Below the pieces are notes generated by a model. That model was not told the origin of the DNA, searched no databases, and saw only the letters and a list, made by a program, of their open reading frames with translations. 64,000 nucleotides of DNA from HKCCE3408 sp038530555 (GTDB lineage: Bacteria > Pseudomonadota > Alphaproteobacteria > Rhodobacterales > Rhodobacteraceae), in contig JBCBCN010000004.1 in assembly GCA_038530555.1 (NCBI GenBank), forward strand, positions 186,001 through 250,000. Direction: 5' to 3'. Below are positions 1-7,951 of this stretch, piece after piece. The translations under genes were made by a program, and so were the position numbers. Every line of letters starts with the position of its first letter. Positions within the stretch are counted from its first letter, which is position 1.

Positions 1-2819
1 CGCAAACAGGACACGTCATAGTCCTTCAGACCCGAACGCTCGCAAATCTCCGCCACGACCAGATCTAGAGGCTGGTTCGAGGCGCGTCCGTTCAGCCAAT
101 GCCCGGTCGCATAATTCGCGCCATCGCTCCAAAGCTCTTGGTTGTTGGGAAACGCAGGATAAGGCCGCGCATCCCAGGCCCAGGCGAAACACCGCGACAG
201 ATCGAGCATCGGGCCGCCATAAACGGGTGAGATCGGGTTCGTCTCGGGATCGGCCCAATATTCCGTAATCGCCCGCAAGAGCTGCGCCTGCATAGTGTCA
301 TCCCGGCGCCCATTCGAGTAATGCGGCAAACCGCTTTCCGAGCTTTTGGGATCGAGGAAGATATTGGGCTGATTGGCGCCTTTATCGATCGCAGCGCATC
401 CAAACTCCGTGAACCAGATCGGCTTAGATTGCGGCACCCAGTCGGTCGGTTTGTCCGGCCAGGCGACCAGTTCGACACCGTAAAGCGTGATATTGCCGCC
501 GCCATCGGGGCTGAACGACAAGGTGAGCGGCCCGGCCTGGTTCGGCCGAATAATCATGCGCAGGCTCAGCACGCCGTCTTCGTTCGTGCTCAGACGCAGA
601 TCCTGCACCGAAGGCGCCGCGCCCGTGACGGCCGGCACGCCCGCGCCCGTCCCGGACACATCACGGATCCCGTCGGCGTGATCTAACCGCACGCGGTAGC
701 GGCCTGAGGAGCCAAGCCGAAAATGACAGGTGATCTCATACTGCTGATCCGCCACTAGAGCGGGGCTTGCTGCTGCTAAGGTCCCATCACTTGCCGCGGC
801 ACCGGTGATCAAAGCAGGGCTGTCATAAAACCCGAAATTCCCGGATCCAGGCGCCAGAACTGCACCGCCCAGGGCCGTCCAGGCAAGCGGCTGATCACCG
901 TTGGCCAGGATCGAGATGTCCCGCTTTTGCCGGCGCTCGAAATGCAGATTGCCCCACCAATTGCGGATGTCTTTATAGCGGTAGACCCACGGCGACCCAC
1001 CGGCCCCGTCGGTGATCGGTGCCCGAAGCTGCGCTTCGCGCGCTTCGGCGCTCGGGTAGAACCAATCATACCCCTCGCCGCCCTCGATATTGGCTTTAAG
1101 ATAATCGAGATTGTACACGCTCTCCCAACCGGCATCGAGATGGCTGGTCCCGTCGCGCCAATCGGACAGCGGCATGTAATTGTCGATCCCAATGAAATCG
1201 ATGTTCTCGTCCGCCCAAAGCGGGTCGAGGTGAAAGAACACATCACCCGTCCCGTCCTGGGGCTGATAGCCGAAATATTCAGACCAATCGGCCGCATAGC
1301 TCAGCAAAACATCGGGCAAGAGGTTGCGTACCTCGGCCGCCAATTGTTTGAACCGCGCCACAGCTGGAAAGCCGAACTCGTCGCGCATCTGCGTCAGGCC
1401 CCGCATCTCGGTGCCTATGCAGAACGCCTCTGCACCGCCCGCCGCCGCAGTCAAAGCGGCCAGGTGCAGGATAAAGCGCGAATAGGTCCACTCATTGGGC
1501 CCCGAATAGCTCACCGATCCAGCTGAGACGCTGAAATCCGACGCCGTCACCGTGCCGAAAAACGCGTCCACCGCCGCTCGATTCGCAGCCGTTCGGTCCG
1601 GACTGCCGGCAAGGCCCGGCGCTTTCTCACCAGTGATCCGGCCCCTCCAGGGAAACGGGGGCTGCTCGCCGTTCTCCGACCACGGGTCCGGCAGGCCATT
1701 GCCCTCCAAAAGCTCCATCAACAAAAACGGATAGATCACCACCTTCTTGCCCGCCGCGCCAAGCGCTTGGATCGCCTCGATCACGCTTTGGTCGGTCGGG
1801 GTGCCGCCATAAACTGGACGGCCATCGACCTGGGTGATCTGCTGCGCCTCCGCCCGGCCAAGACCGCTCACCGACCAAGCCATCTCGGCGCCCTCTTCGA
1901 GCTTTTGCTCGACCTTCGGACGCACTCGGCACTGGCCCGCACGCAGGTCATCGCCGAACCAGCTCACGATCAAACTAACCGCATCGAGGTTGGGCAAATG
2001 GTCCCGCATCGCCTCGAGTGACATGGCAAAATCTGTCCCGCCAAGTGTGGTATTGGTGTTCACACTCGAAGACCCACCCACCCCGCGCTTGAAGCTCACA
2101 GGCGTGGTGGCGAGGGCATATTCGCCCGACCCAGGCATTAGCGCCACGCCCTGCACAGCTTCATGGGCTGAGGTCGGAAGCTCCGCCTCGGGTGCTGCCG
2201 CGCGCACCACCTCAAAATTGAACTGCGGCACGCGGTTGCCGTATTCCGACAGCTCAAGATCTTCGATCACCACATAGGCGATCCCGCGATAGGCCGGGAC
2301 ATTACCCGTGCCCTCAACCGCCTCGATTTTCGGATCGGGCAGCTGATCCTCACTGCCGCGATAAATCGTCAGGTTCAGCGTATCGCGCTCGATCAGCGTA
2401 CCATCGGCCCAAATCCGGCCAACACTCGCGATCTCCCCCTCGCACAGTGCCAGGGCAAGGCTCACGGAATAGGAATAGTTCGTGGTCTTCGGCTGCGGAG
2501 GGGAGCCCTTGCCCCCGCCCCCGCCACTCGTTGAGGTGCGCTCTTTAAAATGCGTCGACCAGATCACCTGACCCGGCAGGCGCATACGGCCGTGCAGCTT
2601 GGCAATCGGCGTGCCCTCACCCACCCCGGACAGGCGGTAGCGGTCGATCTTGCCGGTCTCCACAGGCTCGGATCCCTGCGCCAACAGCCGCTGATCGATG
2701 ACCCGGCCCACCGTCGCGCCAATGGCCCGGCCGATTACGGGTCCGGTCAGGCCAAGAAATGAGCCTTGGATTGTGCCGCCCAAAGCGGCGCCCGCGGCCG
2801 ACAGAACAAGTGTCGCCAT
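1..2819 (-). CDS. g15: GTA tail-tip host-interaction protein (RcGTA gp15 type), partial
   Basis: The frame starts with ATG at 2819, three bases after the g14 stop, and stays open to the left edge, so about 940 N-terminal residues are visible and the C-terminus is missing. It begins MATLVLSAAGAALGG, as GTA host-specificity proteins do. The central part has a GTA TIM-barrel-like region with DPLWADENIDFIGIDNYMP near 1190-1230, NWWGNLHF near 939-962 and WVPQSKPIWFTEFG near 400-440. In R. capsulatus this protein forms the tail tip that contacts the recipient cell. Between NWWGNLHF and WVPQSKP (about residues 629-793) there is a beta-rich stretch that I do not remember in other GTA gp15 proteins; see findings. 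Identity is firm from order and motifs; the extra domain is an inference from memory. Confidence 0.93.
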   Translation of the reverse strand, partial: MATLVLSAAGAALGGTIQGSFLGLTGPVIGRAIGATVGRVIDQRLLAQGSEPVETGKIDRYRLSGVGEGTPIAKLHGRMRLPGQVIWSTHFKERTSTSGGGGGKGSPPQPKTTNYSYSVSLALALCEGEIASVGRIWADGTLIERDTLNLTIYRGSEDQLPDPKIEAVEGTGNVPAYRGIAYVVIEDLELSEYGNRVPQFNFEVVRAAAPEAELPTSAHEAVQGVALMPGSGEYALATTPVSFKRGVGGSSSVNTNTTLGGTDFAMSLEAMRDHLPNLDAVSLIVSWFGDDLRAGQCRVRPKVEQKLEEGAEMAWSVSGLGRAEAQQITQVDGRPVYGGTPTDQSVIEAIQALGAAGKKVVIYPFLLMELLEGNGLPDPWSENGEQPPFPWRGRITGEKAPGLAGSPDRTAANRAAVDAFFGTVTASDFSVSAGSVSYSGPNEWTYSRFILHLAALTAAAGGAEAFCIGTEMRGLTQMRDEFGFPAVARFKQLAAEVRNLLPDVLLSYAADWSEYFGYQPQDGTGDVFFHLDPLWADENIDFIGIDNYMPLSDWRDGTSHLDAGWESVYNLDYLKANIEGGEGYDWFYPSAEAREAQLRAPITDGAGGSPWVYRYKDIRNWWGNLHFERRQKRDISILANGDQPLAWTALGGAVLAPGSGNFGFYDSPALITGAAASDGTLAAASPALVADQQYEITCHFRLGSSGRYRVRLDHADGIRDVSGTGAGVPAVTGAAPSVQDLRLSTNEDGVLSLRMIIRPNQAGPLTLSFSPDGGGNITLYGVELVAWPDKPTDWVPQSKPIWFTEFGCAAIDKGANQPNIFLDPKSSESGLPHYSNGRRDDTMQAQLLRAITEYWADPETNPISPVYGGPMLDLSRCFAWAWDARPYPAFPNNQELWSDGANYATGHWLNGRASNQPLDLVVAEICERSGLKDYDVSCL

Positions 2820-2822
2820 CGC

Positions 2823-3254
2823 TCAGATCCTTTCCGGAAATCGAAATCGCGCCACGATCCGCCGCGCCCAGGGTGAACTGAGCGAGCTTTCGACAACGCC
2901 ATGCCCGCTATAGGCATGAATAAAAGTTGGCAGCGGCCCAGTTTTCGCTTGAATACCCAGATGCTTAGCGACCGCGCCCGAACGCATGCGAAAGAGCAGC
3001 ACATCGCCCGGCGCCACATGGCTGATCGGCTGAATTTGCAAATGCCGACCCGCGGCATCCCATAACAGCTCTCGCCCCGAAGGCTCGGACCAGTCCATTG
3101 AATAGGGCGGCGTGGCTTCGGGCTCGTCGCCAAAGCAATCGCGCCAAACCCCCCGGATCAGGCCCAAACAATCGCAGCCCGCACCCCTGCAGGAAGCCTG
3201 GTGGCGATAGGGCGTCCCAAGCCAGGACCGCGCCGCTTTGACAACAGCGCTCAT
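2823..3254 (-). CDS. g14: GTA NlpC/P60 family cell-wall peptidase (gp14)
   Basis: A 143-residue protein with an NlpC/P60 cysteine peptidase layout. The nucleophile is probably C29 in CDCLGLIRG, followed by H98 in KHLGI and a further histidine at H113 in FIHAYSGHG. In GTAs this peptidase belongs to the tail tip and is thought to cut recipient peptidoglycan during DNA delivery. Its start codon overlaps the g13 stop by four bases, and g15 follows after three bases, so the three genes are translationally linked. Length and position match the R. capsulatus gene. Confidence 0.95.
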   Translation of the reverse strand: MSAVVKAARSWLGTPYRHQASCRGAGCDCLGLIRGVWRDCFGDEPEATPPYSMDWSEPSGRELLWDAAGRHLQIQPISHVAPGDVLLFRMRSGAVAKHLGIQAKTGPLPTFIHAYSGHGVVESSLSSPWARRIVARFRFPERI

Positions 3255-4144
3255 CGGCGGCTGCCCCCGTCAAGAACCCAGGCGCGCGCCGGATGAGAAA
3301 CGATCCAATCGTCGCCAGGAATGTCGGGAAAACCGCGAAAATCAATGGCATCACCGAACTTCACGATCGCATCTTCGATCGTATCCGCACAGCCGATGGT
3401 CAACCGCACTCGGTCCCCCACCACGATCGCGGCATCGATCGGCGCCCAAAGCTCGATCCGGCGCAGGGTCTTCTCGACCCGGTCGTTCTTGATCACACCC
3501 TTGAGCCCCGCCGCAGCGCCTGTCAGCACCTCGAAACTGCCCCAGTCGAACCAGCGCAGGGCATAGGCTTCCATCCCATCGAGAAGGAAAATCCGGCTAT
3601 CATCCACAAATTGCAGGGCGCCTTCGTGGATGTGAGCCGGGTTTTCCGGATCCACGCCACAGCGCCCGCTGGCCTGCGCACACGAACAATTCTTGTGGTA
3701 GACCCGCCCCGTAGGCCGGTTCAAAGCCTCGCTCAGACCTCGCAGCTCCGCCTGAAACGTAGCCCCCGTCCGGGTGATCTCACCCAACGTCCCACGGAAC
3801 ACCAGCGTGCGGATCTTCGGGTTCGACCAGCAGACCAGCCAGGCCTCGACGCGCGCGCCGTCATAGCGTCCCGCTGCGATCTCAGCCTCACTTATGGCCG
3901 CATCGCTCAAGGCGCCCAGCGCTTCGGTATTGTCGACGCTCAAGCCCGTCGTTTGGCTCAAAGCCGCCGCCGTCAGGCCCGTCTCGGCGCGAAAGGTGAT
4001 CCCGTCAAAGGCAAGATCCCGGTCATGATCGGTAAAGCCCAACGTCACGCCATCGCGCCGGATCAGGGTCCAGCAGCGCGCCACATCGCTGGCACCGGCG
4101 GCCAGGTGCGCGGTCAGGGCCGCGTCCGCGGCACCCCCGCTCAT
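3251..4144 (-). CDS. g13: GTA tail hub protein, DUF2163 family (gp13)
   Basis: A 297-residue protein of the phage DUF2163/TIGR02218 family. It sits between the distal tail protein gene and the peptidase gene, with four-base stop/start overlaps on both sides. A cysteine group in HKNCSCAQASGRCG near residues 150-162, plus other cysteines in LVCWSNP and IGCAD, fits the iron-sulfur cluster known for tail hub proteins of this type, though the ligand set is my inference. The protein would form the ring that joins the tail tube to the gp15 tip. Confidence 0.93.
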   Translation of the reverse strand: MSGGAADAALTAHLAAGASDVARCWTLIRRDGVTLGFTDHDRDLAFDGITFRAETGLTAAALSQTTGLSVDNTEALGALSDAAISEAEIAAGRYDGARVEAWLVCWSNPKIRTLVFRGTLGEITRTGATFQAELRGLSEALNRPTGRVYHKNCSCAQASGRCGVDPENPAHIHEGALQFVDDSRIFLLDGMEAYALRWFDWGSFEVLTGAAAGLKGVIKNDRVEKTLRRIELWAPIDAAIVVGDRVRLTIGCADTIEDAIVKFGDAIDFRGFPDIPGDDWIVSHPARAWVLDGGSRR

Positions 4145-4773
4145 AGCCGGATCTCCACAATCGGCACGCTGGGCACATCACCCGCCTGGAAATTCGCGAC
4201 CGAGATCTGGATCTCATCGGTGTCGAACCGCACCGGCACATCGAACTCGAACCCCACGCTGATGGGCTGGCCGGGTTCGGGCGGCGTGACGAACTGCACC
4301 AAACCGGTGCTCCAGTCGACATCGTAATGCACCCCTAGGCGCAACTCATCGCCGCCGACCCCGGCCCGCACACTGCCCTCGACGGGCTTGGCAATCGGCC
4401 GGTGATAGACCCCATCGCCCGAGGCATAGCACTTGAAAAGCTGCCAGGCGGATTTCGCACCATCACCAATGGCGATCTCCTGATCGGTAAAGGCAGGCTC
4501 CTGCGACGGCGCACAGCTTTTGTAATCCGACCAGTCTTTCCAGCGAAAGCCATAGAGCATGCCCCGCCGCGCTTCGAAAAACGCGATCAGCGCTTCCACA
4601 TCGTCGAGGCTGCGCATGCCCACGCCCGCATCATAGCGGCGACGCGAATGGGCCCAGGGCGTGTTGCGCTCTTCAAAACCATTGGCGAGCGAGACGATCT
4701 CGGTGCGCCGCTGCGGGCCACCAAGCGAGCCAAAGCTCAGGTTCGCTGGGAAACGAATGTCGTGAAAGGCCAT
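4141..4773 (-). CDS. g12: GTA distal tail protein, DUF2460 family (gp12)
   Basis: A 210-residue protein of the DUF2460/TIGR02217 family; the start MAFHDIRFP and the motif RRRYDAGVGMRSLDDVEALIAFFEARRG are characteristic. An AGAGG Shine-Dalgarno lies seven bases before the ATG at 4773. It follows the tape-measure gene after a 12-base gap and overlaps g13 by four bases. In the particle it would form the distal tail ring between tube and hub. Confidence 0.95.
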   Translation of the reverse strand: MAFHDIRFPANLSFGSLGGPQRRTEIVSLANGFEERNTPWAHSRRRYDAGVGMRSLDDVEALIAFFEARRGMLYGFRWKDWSDYKSCAPSQEPAFTDQEIAIGDGAKSAWQLFKCYASGDGVYHRPIAKPVEGSVRAGVGGDELRLGVHYDVDWSTGLVQFVTPPEPGQPISVGFEFDVPVRFDTDEIQISVANFQAGDVPSVPIVEIRL

Positions 4774-4785
4774 GGGGCGCCTCTT

Positions 4786-5457
4786 TCATCGGTTACGTTG
4801 ACCGCGCGCCATCGCGCGGCTCATCTGCGCAGCGATCTGGCTGCTGGAGCGCTGGAAGCTTGCCGCATCCGGCGTGGTGATGTTCATCGTGACATTGACC
4901 TGGCGCCCGGCCCCGCCGCCCTGACTTGCCACGCCCAACTTGCCATCCGCGCCGCGCACAAGAGGCATGATCGCCTCGGGACCCGCCTCACCCATCAGCC
5001 CCATGCCACCGCGCATCGGAAAGGTCGTGGGCCCGCTGACAACGCCGCCTCGGGCAAATGGGGTCACCCGTCCGCCCGAGAACACGCCACCCTTCTCGAA
5101 GGGTGCGATACCGCCCAGAAGGGAATTCATGCCGTTGGCGATGAAGCCGCCAAGGGCATTCTGAACCGGACGCATCGCGGTGTTATAGGCCGCATCCACC
5201 ATGCTGGTGGCGACGGTGCGCAACGCATCCGACAGGCGCATCCCGTCAAAGACCACGCCGTCAAAGGCCCGGCGCAAGCCTCCCCCGATCGACCGGCTCA
5301 TGCTTTGAACCTCGCGGTTCGAATAAAGCAGGCTGTCCTGCATCGCCGCCAATTCGCTGCGAAAGGTCGAGGCCATCGTCGTGGCACCGGCCATGCTTTC
5401 CTCCAGGCGGCTGATCTCCAGCTCCAACTCATCGACACGGTCACTGCTCAGCGTCAT
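4786..5457 (-). CDS. g11: GTA tail tape measure protein (gp11)
   Basis: A 223-residue tape-measure protein, very short for a siphovirus but normal for GTAs, whose tails are short. The N-terminal 60 residues (DELELEISRLEESMAG...) look like a coiled coil. The middle holds the glycine-rich FEKGGVFSGGRVTPFARGGVVSGPT stretch typical of phage tape-measure C-termini, followed by GLMGEAGPEAIMPL. It sets tail length and probably travels into the periplasm on ejection. The start overlaps the g10.1 stop by four bases (ATGA). Confidence 0.94.
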   Translation of the reverse strand: MTLSSDRVDELELEISRLEESMAGATTMASTFRSELAAMQDSLLYSNREVQSMSRSIGGGLRRAFDGVVFDGMRLSDALRTVATSMVDAAYNTAMRPVQNALGGFIANGMNSLLGGIAPFEKGGVFSGGRVTPFARGGVVSGPTTFPMRGGMGLMGEAGPEAIMPLVRGADGKLGVASQGGGAGRQVNVTMNITTPDAASFQRSSSQIAAQMSRAMARGQRNR

Positions 5458-5675
5458 GGCTGATCTCCTTTGCTCGGGGCGTCTGGCCCTCGGCGCTCAT
5501 CGGGGAATTGGTCGAGCAACGCGTCAAACGCGCTGCGCCGCATAGGCCGTGGCCCCGCCGCAGCCCCACTCATCAGCAAGAACTCCACCGGGGTCAGGGC
5601 CCAGAACTCGGCCGGTTTCAGGCCCATCTCGGCCAGACCCGCGCGCATCATCGCGGGCCAATCAAACCCCGCCAT
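5454..5675 (-). CDS. g10.1: GTA tail assembly chaperone, second small protein (gp10.1)
   Basis: A 73-residue protein starting MAGFDWPAMMRAGLAEMGLKP with the motif FWALTPVEFLLMSG, as in the Phage_TAC_6/rcc01693-like family. I placed the start at 5675 rather than at the longer frame start because homologs begin here. It overlaps the end of g10 by 14 bases. Together with gp10 it should act as the chaperone pair that keeps the tape measure soluble during tail assembly, the role filled in lambda by gpG and gpGT. Confidence 0.88.
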   Translation of the reverse strand: MAGFDWPAMMRAGLAEMGLKPAEFWALTPVEFLLMSGAAAGPRPMRRSAFDALLDQFPDERRGPDAPSKGDQP

Positions 5676-5994
5676 CGCTCTCACCTGGCACATGGAAGGC
5701 CCGCACCAACAGCGCAGCCGCCGCCCGGGTCGCGGCCAAGGGCCCGCCCGCAATCTCTGCGCTCACAAGGTCCGAGATATCGCCTCGCCAGCCCCCGCCG
5801 CGCAGACCCGCTGCGATTAGCTCAAGAACATCGCGCGCACGCAGCGCATCGCCTTCAAATCGCGCGATCAGCTCAGCCAGAGACCCGGCCTCCAGCCGCG
5901 CCTCCAACTCGGCCAGCGCGCCGAGGGTCAACCGCGCCACCCGGCGCTCGCCATCAATGACAAGCGCCACTTCGCCAGCATGGGGGTTTGCCAT
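5662..5994 (-). CDS. g10: GTA tail assembly chaperone (gp10)
   Basis: A 110-residue protein of the GTA gp10 (Phage_TAC_11) family: MANPHAGEVALVIDGERRVARLTLGALAELEARL is the family N-terminus. The start at 5994 is four bases after the g9 stop and replaces a longer frame that would run into g9. It lies between the major tail protein and gp10.1 genes, the usual place for tail chaperones. I see no damage. Confidence 0.92.
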   Translation of the reverse strand: MANPHAGEVALVIDGERRVARLTLGALAELEARLEAGSLAELIARFEGDALRARDVLELIAAGLRGGGWRGDISDLVSAEIAGGPLAATRAAAALLVRAFHVPGESDGGV

Positions 5995-5998
5995 AGTC

Positions 5999-6412
5999 TC
6001 AGAGCGCGAGGAAGCTGACGGATCCCGCCGATACGAGCGAAACTTCATAGCTGGCCTCTCCATCATAGCGGCCCGCATATTCGAGCGAGGTGATCTGGAA
6101 CGGGCCTTCGACCGTGCCGAAATCCGGGATAATCACTTGAAACTGCGGGATCTCGCCGTCGAAAAAGATCTGCCGCGCGCGCTCATCGGTGGCGTTGTCG
6201 CGAAAGATGCCCGAGCCCGAGATCGCCGCGCTTTTCACGCCCGCACCCGCCAAAAGCTCGCGCCAGCCGCCCTGGCTTTCCAGGCTGGTGATGTCCACCG
6301 TCTCGGCGTTGAAGGTCAGCCGCGTCGCGCGCAACCCGGCCAGGGTCTGAAAGACACCCTGTCCGTCGATATCCACCTTCACCAGAAGGTCCTTGCCATT
6401 TTGGGCCGTCAT
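5999..6412 (-). CDS. g9: GTA major tail tube protein, TP901-1 family (gp9)
   Basis: A 137-residue major tail protein of the TP901-1 family, starting MTAQNGKDLLVKVDIDGQG and containing LNAETVDITSLES and GAGVKSAAISGSGIF, the expected tail-tube strands. The ATG at 6412 has GGAG six bases upstream; a longer TTG start at 6424 is less likely. Stacked rings of this protein form the tail tube. It is placed between the terminator and chaperone genes as in R. capsulatus. Confidence 0.94.
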   Translation of the reverse strand: MTAQNGKDLLVKVDIDGQGVFQTLAGLRATRLTFNAETVDITSLESQGGWRELLAGAGVKSAAISGSGIFRDNATDERARQIFFDGEIPQFQVIIPDFGTVEGPFQITSLEYAGRYDGEASYEVSLVSAGSVSFLAL

Positions 6413-6472
6413 AATGCTCTCCAATCATGCCGGGCGTTGCGTGCCCGGGATCCAGGTTGTGCCCAAACGGGC

Positions 6473-6880
6473 TCAAGCCACGTCTTCGACAAAGGCGCGG
6501 AACCAAATTTCAATCTCGCGGCGTTCGCGGCGCTGGCGGGCCTGGGCACGCCGAAACTGACAGCGCACCAAGCGCCCGCGGCTCATCGCCAGATCGACCT
6601 CGTCAAGCAGGTCCGAGATCCGCGAAGCCGCCGTCTTGGCCTGTAGAAAGCCGGGTTGATCACTCACAACGATGACCGCGAAATCATGCTCGGCGGCCAG
6701 CGCACTCTGATCGGACCGCGCCCGCACGCGTTCTTCGCCCAGCGTCACGTAAATCGGCGGCAGCGCGCCCTCGGGCGGCGCATCATGGATACAGCCCCCC
6801 ACCATGGCGCTCAGCGTGGCGTCCTGGTCGAGCGCGCCGAAAACCGCCCTTTGTAGGGCATCGGTCAGCGCGTAGGTCAT
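6473..6880 (-). CDS. g8: GTA tail terminator, DUF3168 family (gp8)
   Basis: A 135-residue DUF3168 protein: MTYALTDALQRAVFGALDQD, then LPPIYVTLGEE and the AEHDFAVIVVSD strand pair are family features. It caps the tail tube where the tail joins the head connector. The start overlaps the g7 stop by four bases; 60 bases separate it from the g9 start, the widest gap in this part of the cluster. Confidence 0.93.
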   Translation of the reverse strand: MTYALTDALQRAVFGALDQDATLSAMVGGCIHDAPPEGALPPIYVTLGEERVRARSDQSALAAEHDFAVIVVSDQPGFLQAKTAASRISDLLDEVDLAMSRGRLVRCQFRRAQARQRRERREIEIWFRAFVEDVA

Positions 6881-7206
6881 GCGGCCGTCTCCTCATAGGC
6901 GAAACACAGCAGATGACCGGGCAGATCGGGCGCCTCGGTAACCGCTTCGATGTGGAAAAGCCGGTCAAGCTCACGCAAGCGCTGGCTCGGCTTGGGCCGG
7001 CTCGGATCGCCCGGACGGGCCGAGCGCAGCACGATCTTATAGCGCACGCGGGAGCCGTCTTGCGCCTCCGAGCCACCGCGCGGCGTGATCTCACCCCAAA
7101 GCGTGCCCAAAGCGACCCAGCTCTCCGAGAAACCACCCGCGCCATCGGCGATGCGGGCGGGATCCTCCAGCGTGAGAAATCGATTCAATCGCGGACCAGC
7201 CATCAT
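6877..7206 (-). CDS. g7: GTA head-tail connector, stopper (gp7)
   Basis: A 109-residue head completion protein of the SPP1 gp16-like type: RLNRFLTLEDPARIADGAGGFSESWVALGTLWGEI is the characteristic N-terminus. It plugs the portal channel after DNA packaging and forms the docking face for the tail. Two ATG codons stand in tandem at 7206 and 7203; the first overlaps the g6 stop by four bases. Confidence 0.92.
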   Translation of the reverse strand: MMAGPRLNRFLTLEDPARIADGAGGFSESWVALGTLWGEITPRGGSEAQDGSRVRYKIVLRSARPGDPSRPKPSQRLRELDRLFHIEAVTEAPDLPGHLLCFAYEETAA

Positions 7207-7802
7207 TGCCCGATCCTCCGAAGGCTGATTGTGCGGTAGGGCTCAATCAGCGCCTGGACCGAGCCTGGCATACCGGGAAGCCCCGCCTCGCGCGATTGCG
7301 GCATGTCGAAATAATCCGCCGCCAGGATCAACACGGCTTCGCATAGATCGCCCGGGATCGCCTCCCAGGCGGCGCCGAACCCGGCGGTGATCTCGGCACG
7401 GATCTGTGCGCCATGGGGCAGCGCGGGCAACACGCCTGAACGCGGCATCAAAACCGGCGCATGGGTGTCTTCCAGAATGCGAAAATCCAGGGGCTCGAGC
7501 ACCGTCTCGCTGCCGTCTCGTAAGATCAGGCTCAAAGCGTCGAGCGATGCGACCGGCGCAATCGGCAGCTTTTGGCCGTCCGTCCCGGTCCAGGCGCCAA
7601 GGCGCCAAGTAAATCCACGTTGAAACAACGCCTTCGAGGTGCGCGCCTCGATCGCCGACAAGGCAGCCCTCAGGCAGCTGTCAAGTTTGTTATCCAGCGC
7701 ACCATCGCTGGGAAATCCGCCAGGCAGGCGCAACTGCTCGGCCAAGGCGGCACGCGGCAACGCGCCCGCGGGCACGGCGGCCGTCTCGATTAGGTTCATC
7801 AT
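7203..7802 (-). CDS. g6: GTA head-tail adaptor (gp6)
   Basis: A 199-residue adaptor of the phiE125 gp8-like (TIGR02215) family. It has RAALSAIEARTSKALFQRGFTWRLGAW and, near the C-terminus, LCEAVLILAADYFDMPQSRE, which is the conserved helix of these connector proteins. I placed the start at 7802, where AGGGG lies seven bases upstream; a second ATG follows at 7799. The protein binds the portal and receives gp7. The neighbouring capsid gene ends 149 bases upstream. Confidence 0.92.
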   Translation of the reverse strand: MMNLIETAAVPAGALPRAALAEQLRLPGGFPSDGALDNKLDSCLRAALSAIEARTSKALFQRGFTWRLGAWTGTDGQKLPIAPVASLDALSLILRDGSETVLEPLDFRILEDTHAPVLMPRSGVLPALPHGAQIRAEITAGFGAAWEAIPGDLCEAVLILAADYFDMPQSREAGLPGMPGSVQALIEPYRTISLRRIGQ

Positions 7803-7951
7803 GGCAAAGCCCCTTTGAGGGTGGTCGCAGACGGGGTCGAAAATGCGCCCGCCCACCCCCGGAGGGAGGGAGCGTGGGAACAGCCGAAGCTTGGGGCGGG
7901 CGGGCGCTTGAGACGGGGCGCTGTGTGGCAGCGCCCCGAATGTCAGGTCGT

